From positions 1 to 41,208 of the forward strand of contig JAGBHC010000041.1 in NCBI GenBank assembly GCA_017935625.1: a stretch of DNA of 41,208 bases. The letters run 5' to 3'. The DNA is from Rikenellaceae bacterium. Its GTDB lineage: Bacteria > Bacteroidota > Bacteroidia > Bacteroidales > Rikenellaceae. Both the position numbers and the translations under genes were made by a program. Positions 24,484 through 33,865 of this stretch are shown in pieces (position 1 is the stretch's first letter; the number at the start of each line of letters is the position of its first letter). The notes under the pieces are model-generated. The model searched no databases. It was not told the DNA's origin and saw only the letters and a program-made list of their open reading frames with translations.

Positions 24484-25260
24484 ATGATTGGCGCCATAAT
24501 CGGCGATATCGTCGGTTCCCGATTCGAATTCCACAATACGCAGGACGAGCATTTCGACCTCTTTTCGCCGCAGTGCGGCTTCACCGACGACACCATCTGC
24601 ACGGTGGCGATTGCCGACGCCATCCTGCGCGAAGAGCCCTACCGGACCAGCATGCTGAGATGGTGCCGCAAATACCCCCACCCCATGGGCGCATACGGCC
24701 TCTCCTTCTCCCACTGGCTCGCCTCGCCCGACCCGCGCCCCTACGGCAGCTTCGGCAACGGCGCGGCCATGCGGGTCAGCCCCGTGGCCTGGGCGTTCGA
24801 AACCGAACAGGAGGTCATCCGGCAGGCTATCGCCACGGCGAACATCACGCACAACCACCCCGACGGCATCCTCGGCGCCATGACCGTGGCACAGGCCATT
24901 TTCCGCATGCGGAGGCACGACGGCTCCCGCGGCCCGGCATTCGAACGGGCACTCGAAACGGTCGGCACGGTCTACGGTACGGACTGGGAGCGCCGTCTGA
25001 TTCCGAGAGGCCGCTTCGACGAAACGTGTCAGGGCTGCGTGCCGCTCGCATTCCACCTGGTCAAAGAGAGCCGCTCTTTCGAAGAGGCGATACGCGAAGC
25101 CGTCCTCTACGGCGGCGACAGCGACACGCTCGGCGCCATCGTCGGCTCCCTGGCAGAGGCCCGTTTCGGAATCGCCCCCTCCCTCATACGCACCGCCATG
25201 AACTATCTGCCCAAAGAGATGCGGCTCGTCGTGCAGCAGTTCGACACCGCCTACCGGTAA
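24484..25260 (+). CDS. ADP-ribosylglycohydrolase-family protein
   Basis: A 258-residue all-helical ARH/DraG-type hydrolase. The binuclear Mg motifs are present: FTDDT (Thr34, Asp35, Asp36) near the N-terminus and GGDSDT (210-215) near the C-terminus. The opening MIGAIIGDIVGSRFE and the NGAAMRVSP block are typical. Family members remove ADP-ribose from proteins or cleave related N-glycosidic bonds. No ADP-ribosyltransferase or toxin partner is next to it, so the substrate is open. It is a single-gene unit with its own promoter and terminator. Confidence 0.88.
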   Translation: MIGAIIGDIVGSRFEFHNTQDEHFDLFSPQCGFTDDTICTVAIADAILREEPYRTSMLRWCRKYPHPMGAYGLSFSHWLASPDPRPYGSFGNGAAMRVSPVAWAFETEQEVIRQAIATANITHNHPDGILGAMTVAQAIFRMRRHDGSRGPAFERALETVGTVYGTDWERRLIPRGRFDETCQGCVPLAFHLVKESRSFEEAIREAVLYGGDSDTLGAIVGSLAEARFGIAPSLIRTAMNYLPKEMRLVVQQFDTAYR

Positions 25261-25296
25261 AAAGAGAAGAGAGGGCTTCCCCCTCTCTTCTCTTTT
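25261..25296. terminator. Bidirectional terminator
   Basis: A 15-bp perfect stem (25261-25275 with 25281-25295) with a 5-nt loop begins right at the ARH stop codon. The A-rich left and T-rich right ends allow use by both convergent genes. Confidence 0.88.
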
Positions 25297-25363
25297 ACGA
25301 ACCGGCCCGCCGCACCGCGTTTTCCCGGCCTTACGCCCCCGAAAACGTCTTCCGCGGGGGATT

Positions 25364-26461
25364 TCACCGCTTGCTGTCGAACAGCCGCTCCTTGAGCGAA
25401 AAAGCGTCGTACTCGGCCTTGAGCGAAGCGATGAGCTCGTGCACCGACTGAATCCTGTCGGCCCGCCAGGCGTTGGCGCCGCAAAAGACGTAGCCGTTCT
25501 GGAGCTTGCCCCGGAACGCATTGTAGAGGGCCAGCATGATGCAATAGGGGCTGCGGGTCACGTCGCACGTCTTGATGCAGTCGAACGGACAGGCCCTGGG
25601 ACGCTTCAGCCCCTCTTTCACCCGGTCGAGGAATGAATTGCGGATGGCCCGCCCCGGCATGCCCACAGGGCTCTGAATGATTTCTATGTCCTCCTCGCCG
25701 GCGTCGAGATAGCTCTGCTTGAACTCCGGAGCGGCGTCGCACTCGTCGGTGGTGACGAAACGGGTTCCCATCTGCACGCCGTCGGCACCCAGAGAGAGGA
25801 TACGGTAAATGTCCTCCCCGGTGTAGATGCCGCCGCCGGCAATCACCGGAATGCGCCGCTCGTGCTCCGCCCCGAAAGCCCGCACCTGCGAAACCACTTC
25901 GGGCAGGATGCGTTCCAGCGAAAAGCGTTCGTCCCCGATTTGGTCGGGCTTGTAGCCCAGATGGCCGCCCGCCTTCGGACCCTCGACCACGATGGCGTCG
26001 GGAACGTAGCGGTACTCCGAGAACCATTTGCGGCACAGCAGGCCGGCGGCACGGGCCGAAGAGACGATGGGGGCCAGCTTGGTCTTGGCGCCCTCGGGCA
26101 GAAACGACGGAAGATTGAGCGGCAGCCCCGCCCCCGAGAAGATGATATCGGCCTTCTCGGCGACGGCGGTGCGCACCATATCCACGAAGTTGGACATGGC
26201 CACCATGACATTCACGCCGATGATGCCGCGGGTGGCTTCGCGGGCCTTCCGAATCTCCTGCCGCAGCCCCCACACCGAGGCCTTGCGATAGTCTTTCGAG
26301 TAGTCGTTGTAGATGACTCCCAGGCCGGCCGAAGAGATGACCCCGATGCCGCCCTCGTTGGCCACAGCCGAAGCCAGACCCGAAAGCGATATGCCGACGC
26401 CCATGCCCCCCTGAACGATGGGGACCGAGGCGAGCAAGTTTCCGATTTGCAATGTTTTCAT
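25364..26461 (-). CDS. Nitronate monooxygenase-type flavoenzyme (NPD/FabK-like)
   Basis: A 365-residue FMN-dependent TIM-barrel protein of the 2-nitropropane dioxygenase/FabK family. Blocks seen are the N-terminal IVQGGMGVGIS, the central VVEGPKAGGHLGYK (catalytic-type histidine in GGH), IPVIAGGGIYTGEDI for phosphate binding and DGVQMGTRFVTTDE. A cysteine-rich stretch (CPFDCIKTCDVTRSPYCI) in the C-terminal third is characteristic of a Bacteroidetes subgroup and may bind metal. Activity could be nitronate oxidation or enoyl-ACP reduction; the family does not separate cleanly by motif. It is a single-gene unit. Confidence 0.82.
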   Translation of the reverse strand: MKTLQIGNLLASVPIVQGGMGVGISLSGLASAVANEGGIGVISSAGLGVIYNDYSKDYRKASVWGLRQEIRKAREATRGIIGVNVMVAMSNFVDMVRTAVAEKADIIFSGAGLPLNLPSFLPEGAKTKLAPIVSSARAAGLLCRKWFSEYRYVPDAIVVEGPKAGGHLGYKPDQIGDERFSLERILPEVVSQVRAFGAEHERRIPVIAGGGIYTGEDIYRILSLGADGVQMGTRFVTTDECDAAPEFKQSYLDAGEEDIEIIQSPVGMPGRAIRNSFLDRVKEGLKRPRACPFDCIKTCDVTRSPYCIMLALYNAFRGKLQNGYVFCGANAWRADRIQSVHELIASLKAEYDAFSLKERLFDSKR

Positions 26462-26486
26462 ATCGAATACGATTTATGATTCGCAC

Positions 26487-26494
26487 CAAAGATA
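26487..26494 (-). promoter_or_regulatory. -7 box of the nitronate monooxygenase gene
   Basis: TATCTTTG on the minus strand, 25 nt before the ATG at 26461, fits TAnnTTTG exactly. The -33 element is unclear. Confidence 0.55.
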
Positions 26495-26690
26495 GGGAAT
26501 AAAAGTTGAAAACAGGCGCCTTTCGGTTGAAAACAGAGGAAAAAAACGCCCCAATCGTCATAAAAACCGGCACCGCTCCGCTCTTTCGGAACGCACGGCG
26601 GAGCAGCGCCCGAACCGGCGGCACTCCGCCCGCCCGTCCGAAATAATGGGGAGGTTTCGGACAAAACGTACAACGATGGACAAAAATGAT

Positions 26691-26698
26691 TATTTTTG
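26691..26698 (+). promoter_or_regulatory. -7 box of glnS
   Basis: TATTTTTG matches TAnnTTTG and lies 32 nt before the glnS ATG. No TTTG is found 19-21 nt upstream. Confidence 0.5.
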
Positions 26699-26730
26699 CC
26701 GAAACGACAGACTTATAAACCGAAAACAAT

Positions 26731-28413
<1,683 letters not shown>

Positions 28414-28477
28414 AGCACAACGAACTCGAAAATTCCGCTTTTCGGAGCATTTCCGAAGCGAACGGATATTCCAAACG

Positions 28478-28515
28478 AAAAAGAGAGGTCCCCATCACGG
28501 GGGCCTCTCTTTTTC
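28478..28515 (+). terminator. Terminator of glnS
   Basis: A long stem (AAAAAGAGAGG-CCCC with GGGG-CCTCTCTTTTT, minor bulge) with loop ATCA and five terminal T, 65 nt after the glnS stop. Symmetry may let it act in both directions. Confidence 0.9.
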
Positions 28516-28548
28516 ATGCCGGGTGACGCATGAACGACTTCCACATAT

Positions 28549-28564
28549 TGTTCCACGTGGAACA
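28549..28564. promoter_or_regulatory. parS site 1 (ParB-binding palindrome)
   Basis: TGTTCCACGTGGAACA is a perfect 16-bp palindrome matching the widely conserved chromosomal parS consensus TGTTNCACGTGNAACA. It lies 33 nt beyond the glnS terminator. Confidence 0.92.
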
Positions 28565-29776
28565 CCCCTTGTGACGCACTCCGAAATTTTATCATTCAAC
28601 GCATTCAAACGGCTCTTTTTCCACATTCACGGTTCCTCCGGTCCCTCCTTATTCTCTTTTTCCACCTCCCTTTTTCCCGCTCCGCACTCCGACCGGTTCC
28701 CTCACCCCGAAGACACCACCTCCTCCGACCCCAGCGAGCGACCCGTTTGCCGAAGCACCCCCAAGTAGCAGAACAACAGGCTCCATCCGATGCCATTTAC
28801 TCCGTCCGGAACGGGCCCGACACCGCTTGACACCCCCGTTCGTTCGCCTCCGCTCAACCGCTTTACCCTCCCCTTACACCCTTCGTTCCTTCACTTCCTA
28901 CACCCACTCACCTCCTCTGCTCCCTCACCTTCTCCGTCCCCTCACCTCTTCTACTCACCCACTTTCTCCGCCCCTTCACCTCCTCTGCATCCTCACCCCT
29001 CCTCTACCCCATATCCTTCGCCTACCCCGAGACAAAAGAAATCGCCTCTCGAAAATCGCCCGTTCACCCCACGCAAAGATTCGCCGAGACAAAGATACAC
29101 CCACCCGCTAAAACGCATCGACAAGCCCGATACCTCGTTCCACGAATCCATCTCAGACTCCCCCTTTAAGAAGTCCACATCCGAAATACCACGAAACCAC
29201 ATACAGCGAACGCCGAAACAAAGACTTCACCCAACATACCCTCTCCGAAACCGAAATCATATCCGACACAGGAACAAAAACCACCCATAAAACGACGCTT
29301 CACCCGAAGCACAATCCTCGAAATATTCCACAACACACGATAACCGAACCGCGCATTCCCCTCCGGTAAAACCCCTCCAATATGCAACATCTAAACAGCA
29401 GTACTCTCCCGCACACAAACACCTCCGACATGCAAACCCCGCATAACGACACCCCATACCCGAATATTTTCCACCAAACAAAAGTTTACCCAGCGTGCAA
29501 TCCGCACGAATCCGACACGGAAGAATACTTCTATTTTATTGATTTTAAGAGTATTAATCTCACAGCATCTCCACCGCATCCAGACACTCGTCCGCACTCC
29601 ATCATCTACCCCACCTCTTATTCCAACCCTTTGCCTTTACTCTTTTACCCCACCCTCTTCCTCTCCATTTTCCAGGCCCTTACTTTACCTCTCCCGACTC
29701 TCCCCACACCTGCTGCCCCCACATCGCAACCGCCTCTCTGCCGGTCAAAACAAACACCCCACTGTCTTACCCCGAG

Positions 29777-29792
29777 TGTTCCACGTGGAACA
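29777..29792. promoter_or_regulatory. parS site 2 (ParB-binding palindrome)
   Basis: The sequence is identical to site 1, TGTTCCACGTGGAACA, 1228 bp further on and inside the G-depleted spacer. Confidence 0.92.
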
Positions 29793-30085
29793 CTCCATCT
29801 ATCTCCCAATAAAACATTCCGCCACCGAAATACACACCCCGCTCTTCATCTTCAATAGGGCAATCTTTTACTCCCACTCATCAATTCCCATATATTCTTA
29901 TACCTCTCTTATCGACACCGACACCTCCCTCTTCCCTACCCTGCTCACATTTTCGCCTATACGTCATGCTTCGCGCCCTCGACCTCCACCACCTCTTCTC
30001 CCGCTATCACACGCACTCCCCCGTGCTTCACAACGAACCAACCCTTACCTTTCCCGATTCATTCGCCCCCGCACCGACCCTCATT

Positions 30086-30101
30086 TGTTCCACGTGGAAC
30101 A
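30086..30101. promoter_or_regulatory. parS site 3 (ParB-binding palindrome)
   Basis: A third identical copy, 309 bp after site 2, touching the T tract of the mnmG-side terminator. Confidence 0.92.
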
Positions 30102-30130
30102 AAACAAAAGCAGTCCGAATTCGGACTGCT
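30101..30130 (-). terminator. Terminator of the pheS-mnmG unit
   Basis: A perfect 22-nt palindromic hairpin at 30109-30130 (arms AGCAGTCCGAA) is followed on the minus strand by a T-rich tail TTTGTTTT. It lies 113 nt after the mnmG stop and abuts parS site 3. Confidence 0.85.
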
Positions 30131-30242
30131 CAATTACAAAAGACATATATTCGGAATCATATCGGCCGCTTCACAACGCCGCCCGCCTCACGAAATGCCG
30201 CACATCGGAGTCGGAAATCCCGAAGCCCCTCTCTCCCCTACC

Positions 30243-32129
30243 CTATCGGCCGAAGCAGACCAACAGGACATTGATGTCGGCCGGAGAGACACCCGGAATG
30301 CGCGAAGCCTGACCGATGGTCACCGGCCGGATGCGCGAAAGTTTCTGCCGGGCCTCGATGGTGAGCGAATTCATCGCATTGAAATCGAAATGGGCCGGAA
30401 TGGCTATGTTTTCGAGACGAATCATCTTATCGGCCACGAACCGTTCGCGTTCGATATAGCCTTTGTACTTTATCTGTATCTCCGCCTCCTCTATCGCATC
30501 GCGTCCGATGCCGTTCTCCTCCACGAAACGGGAAAGAGCCGGCAATACCGAAATCAGCCCTTCGAGAGTCACCACATTGCGCAAAAGCACGTCGTAGAGC
30601 TTTCGCCGCTGGGTAAGAGGGACCGAACCGATGGATTTCAAATACCCCTCAATTTCGCACGGAGCGACCGAGGTCCCGCGCACGAAGGAAATAAGCGATT
30701 CTACGCGCGATTTTTTTTTCTCGAAAAAACGGTATCTTTTATCGTCCACGAGACCAATTTCCCGACCGATGGGAGTCAGCCGCATGTCGGCATTGTCCTG
30801 TCGGAGCAAAATCCGATACTCGGCGCGACTGGTGAACATGCGATAGGGCTCGTCCACCCCCTTGGTCACCAGGTCGTCTATCAGCACGCCGATGTAAGCC
30901 TGGTCGCGCCGCAACACCAGGGGTGCCGCTCCGGATATTTTGAGATGGGCATTGATGCCCGCCATCAATCCCTGCGCCGCAGCCTCCTCGTAGCCGGTAG
31001 TGCCGTTAATCTGACCCGCGAAATAGAGCCGCTCCACCGGTTTGGTCTCGAGCGTATGGTGGAGCTGCGTAGGCGGAAAGTAGTCATACTCAATAGCATA
31101 GCCCGGACGATAGATGTGTACGTCCTCCAGCCCCTTGATTTTGCGCAGGGCCTCCATCTGCACCTGCCAGGGCAGCGACGACGAGAAACCGTTCAGATAG
31201 TACTCGTTGGTGTCGTCGCCCTCCGGTTCGAGAAAGAGCTGATGGAACTCCTTTCCGGCGAAGGTGCGCAGCTTGTCCTCGATGCTGGGACAGTAGCGGG
31301 GACCTATCCCGCGGATGGTTCCGTTGAAGAGCGGCGAATCTTCAAATCCCTGACGCAGAATATCATGCACCTCCGGAGAGGTGTAGACCAAAAAGCACGG
31401 AAGCTGTTTTTTCACCGGTTCGATATCGGGCAGAAACGAGAATTTGGAGGGATTCTCGTCGCCGTACTGCGGCTCCAGCACCTCGAAATCGATGGTGCGG
31501 GCATCGAGCCGCGCCGGAGTTCCGGTCTTCATGCGCCCCACTTCGAATCCGGCATCGACCAGCGACTCGGTCACCCCGTGCGACGCGCTGTCTCCGGCCC
31601 GTCCTCCCTCGGCGTGCATGCGCCCCACGTGCATCAGTCCGTTCAGGAAAGTGCCGTTGGTGAGCACCACGGCCCGGGCACGGAAACGCATCCCCATGCG
31701 GGTCGCCACGCCGGCGGCCCCTCGCCTACCCTCGCGCTCTTCGAAAAGCACCTCCGTCACCGAATCCTGCCACAGATAGAGACCCGGAATGTTCTCCAGC
31801 GTCTTGCGCCAAAGGGCCGAAAAACGGCTCTTGTCGCACTGCGCACGCGGACTCCACATGGCCGCCCCTTTCGACAGATTGAGCATGCGGAACTGGATGG
31901 TCGTGCGGTCGGTAATGATTCCCATCTGACCTCCGAGTGCATCTATCTCTCTGACTATCTGCCCTTTGGCGACACCTCCCACGGCCGGATTGCACGACAT
32001 GGCCGCAAATTTGGTCATATCCTGCGTGATGAGCAGCGTCCGGGAGCCCAGCCGCGCCGCGGCAGCAGCCGCCTCGCATCCGGCATGACCAGCGCCCACC
32101 ACAATGATATCGTATTCCAATTCGTTCAT
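30243..32129 (-). CDS. mnmG: tRNA uridine-34 carboxymethylaminomethyl modification enzyme MnmG
   Basis: A 628-residue FAD protein that, with MnmE, builds the cmnm5 group on U34 of tRNAs. The N-terminal FAD motif is VVGAGHAGCEAA. NPAVGGVAKGQIVREIDALGG and the NGTFLNG block are diagnostic, as is the C-terminal ARQKLSRIRPVTIGQASRIPGVSPADI. ATG 32129 (MNELEYD) is preferred; an upstream start at 32144 would be TTG. It is the last gene of a five-gene leftward unit. A run of nine A in the coding strand (plus-strand T at 30711-30719) encodes Lys-Lys-Lys and is a possible slippage site. Its place beside parS recalls the gidA-par neighbourhood of many chromosomes. Confidence 0.95.
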   Translation of the reverse strand: MNELEYDIIVVGAGHAGCEAAAAAARLGSRTLLITQDMTKFAAMSCNPAVGGVAKGQIVREIDALGGQMGIITDRTTIQFRMLNLSKGAAMWSPRAQCDKSRFSALWRKTLENIPGLYLWQDSVTEVLFEEREGRRGAAGVATRMGMRFRARAVVLTNGTFLNGLMHVGRMHAEGGRAGDSASHGVTESLVDAGFEVGRMKTGTPARLDARTIDFEVLEPQYGDENPSKFSFLPDIEPVKKQLPCFLVYTSPEVHDILRQGFEDSPLFNGTIRGIGPRYCPSIEDKLRTFAGKEFHQLFLEPEGDDTNEYYLNGFSSSLPWQVQMEALRKIKGLEDVHIYRPGYAIEYDYFPPTQLHHTLETKPVERLYFAGQINGTTGYEEAAAQGLMAGINAHLKISGAAPLVLRRDQAYIGVLIDDLVTKGVDEPYRMFTSRAEYRILLRQDNADMRLTPIGREIGLVDDKRYRFFEKKKSRVESLISFVRGTSVAPCEIEGYLKSIGSVPLTQRRKLYDVLLRNVVTLEGLISVLPALSRFVEENGIGRDAIEEAEIQIKYKGYIERERFVADKMIRLENIAIPAHFDFNAMNSLTIEARQKLSRIRPVTIGQASRIPGVSPADINVLLVCFGR

Positions 32130-32150
32130 TTCCAAAAGTTTCAATCGGTT

Positions 32151-32594
32151 CTACTCTCCCCCGGCAATCCATTCGCGGCGTGCCAGATAGAAATTCTCGC
32201 GCTCCCGCATCCGGACCTCCTCGTCGGGAGCCTTGTCCTTGTAGCCGCACAGGTGCATCGCCCCGTGAATCAGCACGCGGTGCATCTCGTCCAGCGGCGC
32301 GGCACCGAATCGCGCCGCATTGTCGGCCACCGTATCGACGTCGATGAAGACATCGCCGCTGACCAGCCGCTTGTCGGCCAGGTCGCTGTAATCGAAAGTG
32401 ATGACATCCGTGAAATAGTCGTGTCCCAGAAACTGGCGATTCATCTCCAGCAGACGCTGCGAGGAGCAGAATACGTAGTTCACCGCCCCGAGGCGATAGC
32501 CTTCGTTCTCCACGCTCCGTTTCACCCACGCGGCGCATTTGGCCTTGCCGGGGAGTTTGTAATCGCACCCGTCGTTGTAATACTTTACAGCCAT
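32151..32594 (-). CDS. ybeY: Endoribonuclease YbeY (rRNA maturation factor)
   Basis: A 147-residue member of the UPF0054/YbeY family, a zinc-dependent RNase for 16S rRNA 3' maturation and quality control. The motif region reads HGAMHLCGYKDK: the first two zinc histidines are present (HxxxH), but the third, normally in GYDH, is replaced by Asp. This variant is, as far as I recall, common in Bacteroidetes, so the enzyme is probably still active. It lies 21 nt upstream of mnmG in the same direction. Confidence 0.9.
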   Translation of the reverse strand: MAVKYYNDGCDYKLPGKAKCAAWVKRSVENEGYRLGAVNYVFCSSQRLLEMNRQFLGHDYFTDVITFDYSDLADKRLVSGDVFIDVDTVADNAARFGAAPLDEMHRVLIHGAMHLCGYKDKAPDEEVRMRERENFYLARREWIAGGE

Positions 32595-32641
32595 ATCTTA
32601 TCTAACTTTGAGTCGGCAGATTCGCTCCGGAAAACATGCGG

Positions 32642-33853
32642 CTACCTCGACAGCCACCTCTCCGGATTGAGGTTCTCGGTCTCCTTCCATATCTCGAAAT
32701 GGAGCACGTAATCGTCGCTGTCGTCCCCCGAAGAGAGCGTGCCGAGCACCTGGTTCAGGGAGACCTTGTCGTTGGGTTTCACCGCCACGGAGGCCAGATT
32801 GGAGTAGACCGTGATGTAGTTGCCGTGGCGCACCATGACGCTGTTGTTCAATCCCTGGAAGAAGAAGACGCGGGTCACCGTGCCCTCGAACACGCAACGC
32901 ACCTGCGCCCCCCGCTCTCCGGCGATATTGACGCCCTTATTGTTCACCGTCAGCCCCTTCTGCGTGGGATGGGCATGCACGCCGTAGTGGTCCACGATAA
33001 CGCCTCCGCGCACCGGATAGGGCAGCTTGCCCGCATTCTGGTCGAAACGTCCCGTAAGCACGGTCAGCGCCTGCTCCTCGGCCGCGGTGCGCTTGGTGGC
33101 GCTGTTCCTGCGCGACTCCTCGGCGATGATTTTCCTGATTTCCTGCTGAGCCCGCTCCTTGACCTTCTGTTTCTGGCGTATTTCGGCCGCTATTTTGCTC
33201 TCGTTCTTCTTCAGCCTGTCCACGGCCTGTCTGTAGCCCGTTTCGTCCTTACCGAGCTTCGCAAGCTCCTCTCTGCGGGTGTCTTTCGTCTTGTCGAGCT
33301 GCGTGCGGCGGCTGTTGAGCGTGTCGATTTCGGCATTGACCCGGCGGCACACCTCGCCTATCTCCTCCATCTTGGCCCGGCGCACCTGATTCAGACGCCG
33401 CATGTAGGCCACGCGGCGGGTCGCATCGTTGAAATCCCGCGAGGCGAACAGAAACATCATGAAGGTGTTGGTCTTGGAGTTCTTGTAGGCCGCATAGACC
33501 ATCTCGCCGTACTCCCGCTTGAGGCGCTGCTCCTCGGCCAAAAGAATCTCGATGTTGCGGTTCTTGGCCGAAATATCGCCGTTGATGATTGCTATCTGCT
33601 TGGTGAGCGAAGAGATGATGGCATTGCGGTTGTTGATGCGCGAACGGATGAGCTTCAATTCGTTCTGATTGACTTTCTGGTCTTTGCGATTCTTGTCGAG
33701 CAGACGCTGGCTGATGCTTATCTCCTCCTCCGCCTTTCTTATCTGCGCATTGAGCTCCTCTATCTTCCGCTGGCTCTCCTGCCCCCGCAGCGTTCCCGCC
33801 GCGGCCAGCACCGCAACCAGGCAGAAAAGGATATTCAAAAGTCTCTTCATCAT
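32642..33853 (-). CDS. envC: EnvC-like murein hydrolase activator (degenerate M23/LytM)
   Basis: About 403 residues. A signal peptide (MMKRLLNILFCLVAVLAAAG) is followed by a long coiled coil at about 25-270, with heptads rich in Glu/Lys/Arg, and a C-terminal LytM/M23 domain. The zinc ligands are degraded: the usual HxGxDI is NKGVNIA, and HxHFEI is VLHFEI. It is therefore probably an activator of cell-wall amidases at division, like E. coli EnvC, not a peptidase. An in-frame TTG at 33859 adds two residues; ATG 33853 is preferred. It is 12 nt after the TPR gene and 47 nt before ybeY. Confidence 0.87.
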   Translation of the reverse strand: MMKRLLNILFCLVAVLAAAGTLRGQESQRKIEELNAQIRKAEEEISISQRLLDKNRKDQKVNQNELKLIRSRINNRNAIISSLTKQIAIINGDISAKNRNIEILLAEEQRLKREYGEMVYAAYKNSKTNTFMMFLFASRDFNDATRRVAYMRRLNQVRRAKMEEIGEVCRRVNAEIDTLNSRRTQLDKTKDTRREELAKLGKDETGYRQAVDRLKKNESKIAAEIRQKQKVKERAQQEIRKIIAEESRRNSATKRTAAEEQALTVLTGRFDQNAGKLPYPVRGGVIVDHYGVHAHPTQKGLTVNNKGVNIAGERGAQVRCVFEGTVTRVFFFQGLNNSVMVRHGNYITVYSNLASVAVKPNDKVSLNQVLGTLSSGDDSDDYVLHFEIWKETENLNPERWLSR

Positions 33854-33865
33854 AGCCAATCGTAG

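Larger units (their letters stand above)
28414..30242. other. Gene-free, G-depleted spacer with parS array
   Basis: No credible gene is found in 1.8 kb between the convergent glnS and mnmG units. The plus strand is extremely pyrimidine- and C-rich: 4 G against 65 C at 28861-28980, and 7 G against 55 C at 29581-29700. Open frames here encode only Pro/Ser/Thr/His-rich low-complexity strings. Three perfect parS palindromes lie at 28549, 29777 and 30086, and terminators of the flanking units sit at both ends. A DnaA-box-like TTTTCCACA is at 28617-28625, but there is no cluster. An AT-rich patch is at about 29525-29565. Confidence 0.75.

Noticed and set aside
28617-28625. DnaA-box-like TTTTCCACA and AT-rich patch as evidence for oriC in the parS spacer
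   Set aside because: A single box with no cluster, dnaA not present and flanking genes convergent rather than divergent. parS alone does not prove an origin, only possible proximity.
28790-29290. 166-residue Pro/Ser/Thr/His-rich open frame in the parS spacer
   Set aside because: Its composition simply mirrors the C/T-rich DNA; all three frames give similar low-complexity strings and no promoter or start context supports it.
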